The notes: generated by a model not told the origin, from the letters alone. DNA of 64,000 bases from Paragorgia papillata (GCA_035771165.1 JAWNZC010000406.1:5010639-5074638); one strand, 5' to 3'. Positions 23,432 through 34,430 are shown, counted from the stretch's first letter. Translations and numbers: made by a program.

Positions 23432-24750
23432 TACACTGATGAGCTGTTGTACAGCGAAACACCGTGTCTGTAGATTGAACTATATATATATATATATACA
23501 AATCTTAGCAACGGCGGCGAAGAATTTGTTACAGATAATTATATATGTGTACCTGCACAACGCCAGACAATTTTCACTCAGCAGAAGAGAGAAACGGTTT
23601 AATGTATTTTGTAACTAAGTTATCAAGTATTAAATGTATTTTATAAATTTGTCACAAACCTGAAAGCTTTTTTGAATTCTGCTTTGAATTTCTCGTCAAG
23701 AATGAAGTCGTTAATCAACAAATGTTTGTCGTCCACTTTCATTCTCTTTGCATTTGATTCTTCGCTTTCAATCTCAAATCTTTCTCTTCCATTTGCTTTC
23801 ATCTCTTTTTCAGTTTTGAACACACAGAAGTGAGAAGTGAGAAGTCAGAACCATAGAACCAGAACACGTAATACTTCATGTCTGCCTATCATTTTTTGTT
23901 CAAAATCCCTCAGGCGGAAATGCCTCCATGCAGGCTAAAATACCCAGCCTAATTTCATCCCTGGCTTAATTTCGGACTGCTATACAGTAAACAAAACAAC
24001 AACAGCACTGTACAAGAATGGGAAACCATTAAATGCACGTTGAATCCGACAAAACAATTTGATAAATAATTTTTTCAAACCTTTTTTCGGGCCTTCGCAG
24101 TTCGCTCAAGACGGGCGGCCGTGTAAAAACATTTTGTGGGAGACTGAAACCTACCGGCAAACCGCGTAGGGGCCTGGAACTTTTTGCCTCACCTTTTGGT
24201 TTACGCGTTAGCATAGCCACTGATCTTTAACTGCTCTCTATTCCTCGTACTAAACTCATACTACTGTCGTACAACACAGTTAATGTTACGAATAAAATAA
24301 ACAAAACGTAAGTCTAGTTTGGAGTTGTGCAGGCTGAATGGATGGATTCGGGTTAGTCGAACCGATAACGCGAAAGGTCGCCAAGACGCCAAGGATGAGA
24401 CTTGAGCCCTACCGAACCATTGGTAACCCTTCTCCCATTCAAGCGCTGCATGTCACCTGTACAACGTACAGGGAGGATTACCTTGATTCTTGGGAATATA
24501 GCCATAAATCAGCATCTGAGATGACTCGAAACCACAAAACAAAGGTCAAGGAAGTACGGAGCTGGCAACCAACTATTTATAACTTGTCAGTAGAAGATAC
24601 AACACTGAAGCAACAACACAGTTAGGGTGGGCTTGGGAGGGGCTTTGCCTAGAACTAGAACAGCGTGACTTATACTGCCAACGGAAGCGAGATGCTAGAG
24701 ATAAGAGCCCTGAGCCAGTTGTGAACACCCTTATATACTTCCGTAAGGAA
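23432..24750. other. Gene-poor stretch
   Basis: No domain recognised. A lysine-rich 60-codon minus-strand frame (23641-23823) and a 95-codon plus-strand frame (24338-24625) are open but show nothing conserved that I recognise. Confidence 0.4.
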
Positions 24751-24948
24751 CGTTCGTGCAGTCGCCGTTCGTGCAGTCGCCGTTCGTGCAGTCGCCGTTC
24801 GTGCAGTCGCCGTTCGTGCAGTCGCCGTTCGTGCAGTCGCCGTTCGTGCAGTCGCCGTTCGTGCAGTCGCCGTTCGTGCAGTCGCCGTTCGTGCAGTCGC
24901 CGTTCGTGCAGTCGCCGTTCGTGCAGTCGCCGTTCGTGCAGTCGCCGC
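24751..24948. repeat. 15-bp minisatellite, about 13 copies
   Basis: Perfect or near-perfect repeats of cgttcgtgcagtcgc. The unit length is a multiple of three, so several frames on both strands stay open and encode short peptide repeats. It is CpG-rich in AT-rich surroundings. Confidence 0.96.
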
Positions 24949-26017
24949 CATCTTACGTAGTGGAACCACTGAGTGTAACACATGACGCGGCCTTAGAACT
25001 TGTTCCCAATGCCAAAGTTCACTGGCTATAAGTAATCTTGACGTCAGCACGGTCCGGATTATCTGGGGGAGGAACTATTAAGTCACAGAATAGAAATACA
25101 ACCAGAAGTCCAACTCGAGTGACAACTTGTCCGCATTTCTTCAATGCGCAGGCACGATATTTTACGCCATCCGACGCCATCCTACGCAATCCTGGCAAGT
25201 TCCTCCGGCAGTTTTAACAAAATTATAACGGTTGCGTTAAACTTTAAAGAGTCAAAAACTCCAGGACGCATTGAGTAGTGAAATATAATATTTCAGTTGT
25301 CGAAGATAAATAGAGAATATGACAGACTTCGATCGCTTCACGATCGCTTATACATTTATTTCTCACAGACATCCGATCTTCACCTGGTTTGAATCAATAT
25401 TTATATCATATTCAAACGATCATGTTGACATATATATAATTTGGTTATATGGGACTGGTTCTACGTTACGTTAAATTATAAACTTAATCTAAGGAATAAT
25501 ATTGAGAAATTTTAATATATAATAAAATTTTAAAAAATTACTAGGCGGAGTCTGGGACCCTCCTTTTCTCTCCCGCTCGCCGTCTTCAGGAGGGACTGGG
25601 TTCAGTCTAGAAGGGAAGGATGCAACTACCGAGCACGTGATGGCTTTCAGCCAATAAAATGGTCCGTTTAGAAATCGTTTTTCTCCTTATGCTCGTAGCA
25701 GGTGATCGAGCCAAATACACTAAAATTATCATATTCTACGACTCGTTCAGTAACTACTAACTACCCTATTAAAGTTCTTGTAAGAATTTCATTAAAAATA
25801 ATGAATAGTTTTAACACAAAAGGATCAGTACTCGTACTGGTCGATCGTTTATATTCGTTCCACAAACTCGTCTCCGCTTCTTCTCGCACAAACTCACGAA
25901 GGAAATAAATGAAACTTCCCGGCCAAAAGTTGCACGATTCAGGTGGTTGACCTGGCCGAATCTAACTCCTTTTGTATATGTTGTGGGCTTCTTCGGTATT
26001 GAGATCATATCCTGGAG
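24949..26017. other. No gene recognised
   Basis: About 1 kb of intergenic sequence. 25545-25610 (cggagtctgggaccctcc) has the look of another repeat end, but no partner was found in the window. Confidence 0.4.
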
Positions 26018-26309
26018 CATAGGCGTAGAGTTTTGTTTTTGCCCGGGGGGACTGAACAGGGCCTTTTTAAGAATTTTCCCATGAGGGGCGTTCACAAAAA
26101 GGGACTCTTCTAGGGGAGTCCTGGGCATGAAATGTCATAAAAACTAGTTAAAATACAACACATTTCAACAATTTTTCGATGTTGTGTTTACCGGGTTGTC
26201 TTATGTGTACATGGGTGCTTTTGGCTGACAGGAATGAGGCTGTAACAGTTACTTTACCCTAACCAGTAACCTATAATTTATGAAAGGTGATTGATGAGTC
26301 AGTCGCTGC

Positions 26310-26685
26310 AAAATTAAGATTTCTTACATACTACATATATACATACATAATTTATTTATACATGCGGTAAAATCATCAGTATAACTATTTACATAATTAA
26401 GGAAATAAAAAAGAATAAAACTAATTAAATATATTACAATATATATTACACTAGAGAAGTAGATAAAGAAGTTAAACAAAAAATACTGTTTTACGTGATT
26501 GCCGTGTGAAAATCCGATGTTCAGAATAAGTAATTTATTTCCTTTTTAAACTCACGAAACGGGGTCATATTCCTTACATGCTGAGGCAGATTATTCCGTA
26601 GTTCAGCCCCGCTATGGCTAAAACTTCTTTTTAAATAATCTGTACGTGGCAAGGGTAATGCGAGTCGCTTTTCAGAATTTTTATA
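26310..26685 (-). pseudogene. CR1-like LINE, 3' end
   Basis: On the minus strand this reads YKNSEKRLALPLPRTDYLKR, SFSHSGAELRNNLP and FKKEINYLF before a stop, followed by an AT-rich 3' region. It is the usual C-terminal tail of CR1/L2-like reverse transcriptases. The preceding part of the same copy is at 28789-29575, on the far side of the recombinase element. Confidence 0.8.
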
Positions 26686-26842
26686 AGTAATACCATGATA
26701 TGAGGGAAATTAGTGATTAAATGTCCCCGAAGCCGAGGGAGGTTTGTGGAATTCCCGAGGGCGAAGCCCGAGGGAATTCCACAAACCTCCCGAGGGTGAG
26801 GGACATTTAATCACTAATTTCCCGATATATCATGGTATTAGT
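26686..26842. mobile_element. Palindromic MITE sharing ends with recombinase element
   Basis: A near-perfect palindrome of about 155 bp. Arms start taataccatgatatgaggga and finish tatatcatggtatta. The centre is gaattcccgagggcgaagcc. The terminal 12-mer taataccatgat also starts the adjoining recombinase element at 26846 and, inverted, ends it at 28786. This suggests a non-autonomous relative lying against its autonomous partner. Confidence 0.8.
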
Positions 26843-26986
26843 TTGTAATACCATGATTAATGAGGAAATAGCATTTGAATTGTAAGGACTCGCTTGGGAA
26901 TAAAGCCATCAAAAATTGATGAATACATGTGTATAAATATGAGGCACATTGGATATCGATTCAAAGTGAGTAAGGCAGGCGAGATC

Positions 26987-27762
26987 ATGGCAGAGAACCG
27001 TTTTGCATTTGTCACAGAAAAGGATGTTCAGAATGTCCGAGAAAATAGAACACCTTTGAATACTAAAAAACACACCATGTGGAGCAGAAACGTTTATAGA
27101 CAGTGGGCAGAAGCGAGGAATAAGGAGTTCAATGAGTTTGTTGCAGAGGATGAAGAATTCAGACGTGTACCAGATTTGGATTGTCTAACCATAAGGGACA
27201 TAAACTACTGGCTGAGCAGATTTGCCGTGGAAGTAAGGAAGAAAGATCGAGGTGAATACCGTCATGAAGTGTTATACAGTCTGTTCTGTGGTCTTAATCG
27301 AACTGTGGAGTCGCTTCATCCAAACAAGAATTTGTTTCGCTCGGCGGAGTTTAAACCTCTACAACAAGCTCTTGATGGAAAATTAAAAGAATTACAGGCT
27401 TCTCAGAATACATTAAAGCGGAAAGCTGATGCGGTGTGTATTGAGGATGAAGCGAAGATGTGGGAGTGTGGCGTGTTGGGTACAAGTTGTCCAGAAAGTG
27501 TGTTAAATACGTTGTTATTTTTGAGTGGAAAGCTATTTGCATTACGTGGCGGTAAAGAGCAGCGGGAAATGACGCATGAGCAGTTCCAGTTTTGTGAGCA
27601 AGAAGACGGTAAAATGGTTGTAAAGTATTCAGAAAAAGTCTCTAAAACCAACCAAGGCGGTTTAAAGAGGAGAAGACAGGAAGTGAAGAGTGTTGAACAC
27701 ATCGAAGATCCTACAGATGAAAGATCCTGGAGTTTTCTTTATCACTTTTATCTTTCCAAATG
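26987..27762 (+). CDS. Crypton-type tyrosine recombinase, exon 1
   Basis: First recognised exon of a DUF3504/Crypton-type recombinase, a DNA transposon integrase that cuts and joins through a tyrosine. The chosen start is ATG at 26987 (MAENRF); the frame is open upstream to about 26894. Residues cover the N-terminal core-binding part (NVYRQWAEARNKEF, LTIRDINYWLSRFAVEVR, YSLFCGLNRTVESLHP) and the start of the catalytic domain, including LFALRGGKEQREM with the probable first catalytic Arg. The exon ends TG before GTATGT at 27763. Splicing to 27990 gives a 418-residue protein in frame. There is no stop or frameshift, unlike most elements here. Confidence 0.85.
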
Positions 27763-27989
27763 GTATGTACTGTGTAATATATGCATGTATTGCCTCCGCC
27801 TTTTGTGGTGAATGAGTGAAGAACTCTTTTAGTAAATTGTGAAGAAAGCTAATTGAAAACAATTAAGAATATGATGAATATCTAATCTTGTCGAATAAGA
27901 GCTGCAGTTAATGAGAGCAAATGGGTTTGTTTTGTGAATAGCAAACGTTTTATCATTATAATATGTTTATGTGTTTATATTTTTTGTAG
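27763..27989 (+). other. Intron of the recombinase gene
   Basis: 227 nt, starting GTATGT and ending tttttgtag. It joins phase 2 to phase 2 (TG plus C gives Cys), consistent with active splicing when inserted. Confidence 0.85.
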
Positions 27990-28470
27990 CCCAGAACACG
28001 CACTAGAAGGGCCCTTCTATTTAAAGGGTCGAAGAAAGTTCGATTGTCGTGACGCACTTTGGTTTGAGAAGAATCCGATTGGCAAGAATACGCTTGATGG
28101 ACTATTTAAGAAGATGTGCAAACAAGCTGGCTTGAAAGGGAATTATTCAAACCACTCCGGGCGAGTAACCGCTGTGACTCGTATGTATGACGCCGGCGTG
28201 CCGGAACAGGCAATTATGAAACGGAGTGGTCATAAATCGATTGAAGGCGTGAGGACGTATCAAAGAGAAGACAAGAATGAGAAAAGTGCTGTGTCAAACG
28301 TTTTGTGTGGCATTAGTGATTGCTTTGACGTAACGTCTGTTGATGACGAAGCTCTTGTAAATGCATGTATTGATTATGAAAAGACGGTGAATCCTACAGT
28401 TAATTTTGGCGGTATATTACAGGGTGCTAACGTTCAAAATGTCAGCATAAATATAAATATCAATAAATGA
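27990..28470 (+). CDS. Crypton-type tyrosine recombinase, exon 2 (catalytic)
   Basis: Carries the catalytic core. HSGR provides the His-x-x-Arg pair, KRSGHKS the downstream Gly-His, and GVRTYQRED the nucleophilic tyrosine, spaced as in tyrosine recombinases. Upstream come PEHALEGPFYLKGRRKF, a DUF3504-like stretch, and LDGLFKKMCKQAGLKG. The C-terminus is a short variable tail ending at TGA 28468-28470. With exon 1 the R-H-R-H-Y set is complete, so the protein may be functional. It may catalyse movement of this element and of palindromic MITEs that share its ends; that role is inferred. A domesticated gene of the same family is possible, but the element-like borders argue otherwise. Confidence 0.87.
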
Positions 28471-28565
28471 ACTGAAGTGTGTGGGAACTGATCCTACTTT
28501 TCTAGTTGGGTAGACAATGATGAATTGTGTGCTCTTGTGTACTATATCTTAACTTAAACATGTAT

Positions 28566-28571
28566 AATAAA
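28566..28571 (+). promoter_or_regulatory. Polyadenylation signal of recombinase gene
   Basis: AATAAA lies 96 bases after the stop codon, before the right-hand palindrome. Confidence 0.55.
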
Positions 28572-28592
28572 GTCATTATTTTGTTGTGTGAG

Positions 28593-28724
28593 ACGTTTAT
28601 TTGTTTGGAAACTATACTCATGCATACAAATTAGGGAAAATTTCTAATTTTTCCCCGTTTTGGAGGAAAAATTAGAAATTTTCCCTAATTTGTATGCATG
28701 AGTAGTTTTCAAACAAATAAACGT
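28593..28724. repeat. Palindrome near right end of recombinase element
   Basis: Arms acgtttatttgtttggaaac and gttttcaaacaaataaacgt meet at a centre near ttccccgttttggagg. The arms are almost perfect. It could be a MITE inserted in the 3' region or a structural part of the element's end. Confidence 0.8.
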
Positions 28725-28788
28725 GGGCAATTTAGCGATTAAATTTCCCTAAGAGAACAAAAGAATCCGAGGCGATCATGGTATTACT

Positions 28789-29575
28789 TAAAGAATAAAC
28801 TGTGCTCCGAGGAATAAACATATCTTGCAGGTATTTCGGGGCTTGGTTGTTTAGAGACTTAAACATTATTGTAGCATTTTGTTTTTTTACGACGAGTAGC
28901 AAGCGTGTCCCAATGCAACGTATTTAGAAGCACACTTGAGTTAATCTCGTAACCAGTTTTCATAATCACTCTGGCAGCACGGTTTTGTAATTTCTGCAGT
29001 TTATCACTCAATTGATTACATATGCCATCCCATACAGGACTATACAGTAATCAAAATATGGTAAAATTAATGCATTATAAATTTGAACTGCAGTATTTGT
29101 GGACTGATAAACGATCTTACTCGTTTAAGGGCACCAATACCTGAGGAAACTTTCTTACACATTTCGTCAATAATATGATTTGACCAAGAGAGTCGTTCAT
29201 CAATAGTAGCTAAGTCCCAATGATTTGGTGTGACCAACTCTCTCAATCCTTTTACTTTCGATTTCAATGTGAATTTGGTTATTTTCCTCTGAGCGAAGCT
29301 TCTGCCTTGAGCCTATAACCATAAACTCAGTTTTTGCTATATTTAAGCTAAGTTTGTTTATACTTTCAGCCAACATTTAAGATTGTGTAATTCCGAGTTT
29401 ATTTCAGGCTCAAGTTCACCTAGGCTTCCAGCAGAGAGGCTTATATTTGTGTCATCTGCGAATAAATTAGCTGAGGCCTTACAGAGGCAGTTCGGCAGAT
29501 CATTGATGTGAATGAAAAAAAAGCAAAGGGCCAATCATGCTGCCTTGAGGTACCCCACAGCTAATTTCTCTAGCA
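28789..29575 (-). pseudogene. CR1-like LINE reverse transcriptase, 5' part
   Basis: On the minus strand: EISCGVPQGSMIGPLLFFIH (the fingers/palm GxPQGS motif), DLPNCLCKASANLFADDTNI (the FADD catalytic box), then LNIAKTEFMVIGSRQKL, LGLTIDERLSWSNHIIDEMC, GALKRVRSF and VWDGICNQL. The last part is RSTVYSL before the insertion. Frameshifts separate several blocks. With 26310-26685 it makes one 5'-truncated CR1-like copy split by the recombinase element. Confidence 0.85.
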
Positions 29576-29651
29576 TTAGACAAACAACTCTTGGGGGGCT
29601 AAAGCCCCTCAGCCCCCCCCCCCCCCCTCCCCCCAATACTCTACGCCTATG

Positions 29652-30113
29652 TCCTGACAATAAAAATTCAAAATTACTTATAACTTTATATTCATGAAAG
29701 CCAACGGTTTTATCATCAGAGTCCAAATTGATAAATCATTCAACGAAAACAACTTACGTCCTGCCGTGAATATCACGAAGATCGGGTTGTCTCGGTATTC
29801 GCGTATATAATTATTGTGAATAGCAACACTCTATGTGCATAGCCACTCTATGTGCATAGCAACGTGCTACGAGCATTGTCGAAAGATATCTCGGTAGTTG
29901 CACTTCGATTCCCTTCTCTCTTCCCTTCCCGCTCCGCCCTCGCGTATCTTCGCGCGGAGAGTATTCGGCTCGCTCGTCGGGGGCTCATATTGTCAGCGGT
30001 TTTATCGAACTCGGCGACTCGCACAAAATTACGTCGTCAACAACTTAGGTAAGTAAAAGTTTAGTCAATGCCTATATACATGGCTCAACTCTAGCATGGG
30101 GGACCCAGTATGA
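29652..30113. other. No gene recognised; possible GC-rich promoter and donor
   Basis: 29900-30050 is GC-richer, with CpG-rich words (gcgtatcttcgcgcgg), and is followed by ag|gtaagt at 30050. It could be a noncoding first exon of something, but no downstream exon was recognised. Confidence 0.3.
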
Positions 30114-30530
30114 GTGCTACTGCTCAAACAACTTTGCTATGGTACTATACTGCTGGCTATATCGTCTGGGTGCAACCCCAGTAAACAACTTTGCTATAGT
30201 CATACTGCTGACTATACAAGTCTGGGTGCAACCCCAGCAAACAACTTTGCTATAGTAATATTGCTGGCTATAGACGTCTGGGTGCAACCCCAGCAAACAA
30301 CCGTTGCTATAGTCATATTGCTGGCTATAGACGTCTGGGTGCAACCCCAGCAAACAACTTTGCTATAGTCATATTGCTGACTATATAAGTCTAGTGGGTG
30401 CAACCCCAGCAAACAACTCTGCTATAGTCATATTGCTGACTATATAAGTCTGCATGGGTGCAACCCCAGCAAACAACTTTGCTATATAGTCATATTGCTG
30501 GCTATATAGGTCTGGGTGCAACCCCTGGAA
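30114..30530. repeat. 56-60-bp minisatellite, about 7 copies
   Basis: Units of the form aaacaactttgctatagtca, tattgctggctat, ctgggtgcaaccccagc. Unit length varies from 56 to 60. Each unit contains a small hairpin ctgggtgcaaccccag. Confidence 0.94.
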
Positions 30531-30779
30531 ACAGTTTTCTATAGCCATATGGTGGCTAGATTATCACCTCTACTGTCACTTATGGTAGTAGATTGGAATA
30601 ATGGAGCTGTGGTTGGTAGGTGGACAGAATAGTTACTTGGAAGGGTGATATCTGCGAAATCACATTGGTGGACAGGTCACGGCTCAAGGCTGGAGACCAA
30701 AACATGGCCTTTGACCTGAATCCAAGTAACAATTAAGCTTAGGATCCATGTCTGCACCTTACCATCCACAGCGGTAAGT

Positions 30780-31105
30780 ATATAGCACTGATCTCTTAAG
30801 CATCTATTGTTTACAAAATGAAGCCGGAAGTCACCCATTACTAAGGGACCAAGTGATGGTCTTTCTAGCGTATTCTGGCACCGATATAAACATTTTGTTG
30901 AATGAGATGCTGAATCTTTGAAAGAAAATATAGTCCAATAGTCTTTTTTGGTACAGAAGACGTTTTAAGAAGACATAAAGACATTTTTCAGCATGTTTGG
31001 TCCCTTAGTAATTACGGATTTCTTTTGTTTAGCTGGCTTCATTTTATGAACCAGTGGACAATAGGTTGTACTATCCAGTTTTATTTCGAGATCAGTGGTA
31101 TATAG
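30780..31105. mobile_element. Inverted-repeat MITE
   Basis: The left arm has tatatagcactgatctc, gtttacaaaatgaagccgg and tactaagggaccaa. The right arm has tttggtcccttagtaatta, agctggcttcattttatgaa and gagatcagtggtatata. About 325 bp, non-coding. Confidence 0.78.
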
Positions 31106-31173
31106 TGACTGTAATTGTTAACTTGGAATAACTTGTCTGGCTTAATTGTGAGAATTGCAATGATTGATAAGGA

Positions 31174-31636
31174 CCTCTGGTCTCGCGAGCTTCAAATCTC
31201 ACTTTGGCGAGTTCAATATCTGAACTCGGTTTTTGATTGGCCTAAATTTCTGAAAGCGTTACTATTGGTTAATCAAAGCAAGTCACGCGTGACCGTGAGT
31301 AATTAAAAATATTAAAAACTTAAACCATACACCTCTGAATCTCGGATTGCCGTTTCAGCTCACTGAAATACCAAAGCGAAAGTCTAGTTTTTGTGAACAG
31401 AGGAAGTCCGATAATTATTCTTTCCACAGTGAGTTGGAATTGTACTTGATAAAATCCATAGTTTCCTTATCGAAACCGAAGTAACGAACGAGTGTGCCAG
31501 ACAGCGTGCTTTACTTCCTGTCGAGGACTTTGAACAATCGTAACATGGCAACGTGCATTTCAAATTTCACTCAACCGTGAGAATAATCAACAGGAAGTAA
31601 CTCACCAGTGAGATTTGAAGCTCGCGAGACCAGAGG
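31174..31636. mobile_element. MITE with cctctggtctcgcgagc ends
   Basis: Terminal inverted repeats of about 29 bp (cctctggtctcgcgagcttc ... gaagctcgcgagaccagagg). The interior carries further inverted bits (gagttcaatatctgaact) and no conserved ORF. Confidence 0.85.
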
Positions 31637-31849
31637 CTCTCCCTCTCCCAAACACAAACTCAGAGCCTCTGGTACCCAGAGTAGATAAGAGCGGACTTCC
31701 CTGTGAAATCGTATTCTTCGACTGAGTAGTGCTTGTCGCTGGCTAATTGGAACACTTTAGCAAATGAACTATACAGTAGATAACTTCTCAACACTTTAAA
31801 TCTTACTACCTTCAAAACAGTCCTGCATGCTTAAATATTGTTTCTGTGC

Positions 31850-32602
31850 TCTTTCTAGCCTGCGAAGCAGGCTCTCTGGGAGGCGCGGGCGCGGAGTGGC
31901 GGAGTTGAAAGAGCCGCCTGCTACTGAAGCATGCAGTGAAGTAGTAACTTTTTAGATTTATGCGCACAGAATGTACGCAAAATTCCAATTGGCTAATCCC
32001 TTTTAATTAGTAACTTAGGCCTGGTGTTTCTGCAAAATATCGCATCAGACGCTCTCAACTTGGTATTTTTATGGCTTTTATTTATGGGCTCTACAGTCCG
32101 TTCTGCGCATGTAGGAAACTAATGTTTACATCTTTATTTACCAAAAAAATACTGATACCTTATTCAAGATTGTAAGCTTTTCTTGCTTCCTCTTCATCAC
32201 TTGTACCCAAAATAAAACATTTCCGAAAGAAATAGAAGAAATCCGAAGAGATATCTTCGCCGAATCGCTTGGTTTTCTGCCATGTTGCTCCCAACGGTGT
32301 ACATTGAGCTGACCCCTTTTCCCCTCGGAATCATTCAAAAGTCGTCAACATGAAAGCCCATAGGAGTTCAAAATATCACAGCCCTGCATTAAAATAACTA
32401 TATAAAAGCCATAAAAATATCAAGTTGAGAGAGTCTGATCAGTGTGATATTTTGCAGAAACACCAAGGCCTAAGTTACTCATTAAAAGGGATTAGCCAAT
32501 GGAAATTTTGCGTACATTCTGTACGCATAAATCCAAAAAGTTACTGCTTCAGTATAGCAGGCTCTCTTTCAACTCCGCCCACGCAGGCTATGCTCTTTCT
32601 GG
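31850..32602. mobile_element. Long inverted-repeat element, 750 bp
   Basis: Arms of about 230 bp. The left arm runs gcaggctctctgggaggcgc through tgcgcacagaatgtacgcaa to ggtgtttctgcaaaatatcg. The right arm is the complement, ending in aactccgcccacgcaggcta. Both arms carry the block acttaggcctggtgttt / aaacaccaaggcctaagt. The spacer (about 32080-32400) is unique. Confidence 0.85.
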
Positions 32603-32680
32603 AAAACAATATGCTTATCATGTAACACAACACGAAGTCTCAACCCGAATTCAATCGGTTCATTTTGTGCTGTTGCAAGT

Positions 32681-32690
32681 TATTTATTTA
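32681..32690 (-). promoter_or_regulatory. Polyadenylation signal candidate of START copy 1
   Basis: Minus-strand AATAAA about 255 bases after the stop. It is preserved in copy 2 (49911-49920). Confidence 0.4.
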
Positions 32691-32939
32691 GAAGATTTTC
32701 TTCAGCATTTACACATTGCAGAAAAAGTTTAGATATACAGTAAAATAACAACTTTAGTTGTACCCAAGCGCAGTCCTTTTGTATATTTGCGTTTAGAGTT
32801 CAATTGACCACGAAGTGCATGCTTATACGTTCTGCTTCTATAGATATGCCGTTTATATTTCAAAATACATGCTCGAGGACATGCTAGTGTCAATCGGGCT
32901 TTTAATATAGTCAGTGTTTCACAATCATGAGTCTCTTAT

Positions 32940-33642
32940 CTATTTATTGGCGAAGTACAATTTGTATCCTTCAACCACGCTACCAAAAAAACTCGTGAAC
33001 GTTTTTGGCACGGCACGTGAAAGCAGCCACTCCATATGGGATGACGGTAGCCATCCGTTGAAGTTGTTATGTGTTAAACCAAACACACTACAGGCATTCT
33101 TTGGATCTTTCTCGTCTGGTATGGCAATGGAAAACTGACCACCGTTTGTTGCTCGCACATAACCACCTACATTAGCTGGCTTTGATGGATGCGACGCGTT
33201 CACATATGCAACGATAAAGGCCCGTTTGCCATACCATTCTATTTCCTTGGCGGGTGGTAAGAACAGAACAAACTCTCGATCATTTATCGGCCATGGCAGT
33301 TCAGTTACGTTGGTAACAATATAGCCGCCTTCATCGGGGTATTCTTCGAGAACATCGTGGGCCACAAAAGCTTTGTCCCACTTTTTTCCGATATTCCGTG
33401 TTCTTTGGGCTTGAAACTTCTAGATATTGCTCTGCCGACAACGGCACGTTGTATTTATACAGCACTTTTGTAGGAATCTCCTTGTCGGGGAAAGTCTTTA
33501 TCCAAAACGTTGACCGCTGAGTCTTTTTCACTTCTCGCCAACCGCCATTGTTTAGATCCTCGTTGTACCAACGGGCTTTGGCCAACTCGTCGTCGTACGA
33601 GAAGGACTTGGTGTAGTCAACTGATTCGTCGTTTGAGGACAT
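32940..33642 (-). pseudogene. START-domain lipid-transfer protein, copy 1, one frameshift
   Basis: A single-exon sequence of about 234 codons whose translation matches the START (StAR-related lipid transfer) fold, which binds one lipid in a hydrophobic tunnel. Visible in order: MSSNDESVDYTKSFSYDDEL, GGWREVKKTQRSTFWIKTFP, NVPLSAEQYLEV, YPDEGGYIVTNVTELPWPI, NDREFVLFLPPA, GGYVRATNGGQFSI and a C-terminal amphipathic region ending LYFANK. One extra base at the cggaaaaaag run near 33387 breaks the frame; copy 2 lacks it there. No introns are seen. Both copies retain upstream ttttatgtgga (TATA-like on the minus strand) and downstream AATAAA. It may be a decaying duplicate, or the single indel may be sequence error. 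Confidence 0.75.
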
Positions 33643-33704
33643 TATTCTACAAACTTCGATCGTTACCGTGGCGGCGTGGCGCAGTGACCTGCAAATCCTG
33701 AATT

Positions 33705-33720
33705 ACTCTTTTATGTGGAT
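33705..33720 (-). promoter_or_regulatory. TATA-like element upstream of START copy 1
   Basis: Minus-strand ccacataaaaga about 65-75 bases before the ATG. The same word lies at 52116-52130 upstream of copy 2, so it was inside the duplicated segment. Confidence 0.4.
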
Positions 33721-33724
33721 CTTA

Positions 33725-34430
33725 CGTTTCAGTGCCACGGGTGCTGATTGGCTGATGCGCAAATCGTTGTTCAGCAATCGGAACTGTTGACATATTGATC
33801 TTGATAGAACATTTCAAGCACAAAAAGTATCTTGCTGAAAAGTCTATGTAACTGTGCTTCCTGGATGATCTTTCTGATCGTATAAACCAAATGAAATAGC
33901 TTGCGCCATCACTTCATACGCAAACTAGAAAATATTACACTATGATGTCAGTAGTGAACATGATCAAGGGGTTCGACATTCTGTAATTGGAGCACGTATA
34001 ATATATACGCATGGACGCATTTTGTGAGTTGGCAAGAAAAGTTGTTGCTCGACCTAGCAAGGATTTCGGCCAAAATATTTAAGAATTATGTCTTTGATTT
34101 CCCTATTAAAATTTCGTTGCGTTCATATGAGAAACCGGGCTGGCCCTGTGCAATACAATAGAAGTGCATGTGTTCTTTGACGGCTGATGTCTTGTCACTA
34201 CTGATCATATACTGTGTGGTAGGCCGACTGGCCGAGTCTAGGGCCCCGTTCACCCTAGGATAGGTTTTCGTACAGGTGTACTGTAACAGGACCAGATGCC
34301 CTGCTTCAGAATGCCCCCCGGGCATCTGAGATGCCCCCCTTGTGAAATCCTTTAAAATACTTCTTAAACCAAGTTCGAAATGTATTGAAACTTGTTTCGA
34401 AACTAACAATAAAACTCTTAGATGGTTAAA
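33725..34430. other. No gene recognised
   Basis: Intergenic. A 138-codon minus-strand frame (34086-34502) has no recognisable domain and overlaps a dispersed repeat. Confidence 0.4.

Larger units (their letters stand above)
26846..28788 (+). mobile_element. Crypton-type element with short terminal inverted repeats
   Basis: Bounded by taataccatgat (26846-26857) and its complement (28775-28786), and containing the two-exon tyrosine recombinase. Together with the abutting MITE it interrupts a CR1-like LINE. Joining the LINE at 26685 and 28789 gives continuous YSLYKNSEKR in one frame, implying insertion without target duplication; a TA duplication is the alternative. Cryptons normally lack terminal inverted repeats, so this structure is unusual. 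A palindrome of 132 bp sits near the right end. Confidence 0.6.
26018..29651. mobile_element. Composite TIR element holding LINE and recombinase
   Basis: The outer ends are inverted: cataggcgtagagttttg on the left and atactctacgcctatg on the right, each bordered by a G/C run. Flanks are tcctggag and tcctgaca, matching at five of eight positions, so an old 8-bp duplication (hAT-like) is possible but unproven. Everything between 26310 and 29575 is explained as inserted LINE and recombinase element. The carrier's own gene is missing. Confidence 0.6.

Noticed and set aside
24338..24625. 95-codon frame as a gene
   Set aside because: Open but without recognisable domain or context; kept out because length alone is weak evidence in this window.
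24573..25050. Long frames of HERRL, RTATA and QSPFV repeats
   Set aside because: They are the 15-bp minisatellite read in different frames.
29060..29270. Independent small gene on the minus strand
   Set aside because: It is an internal block of the CR1-like reverse transcriptase; the GVPQGS and FADD boxes lie just upstream on the same strand.
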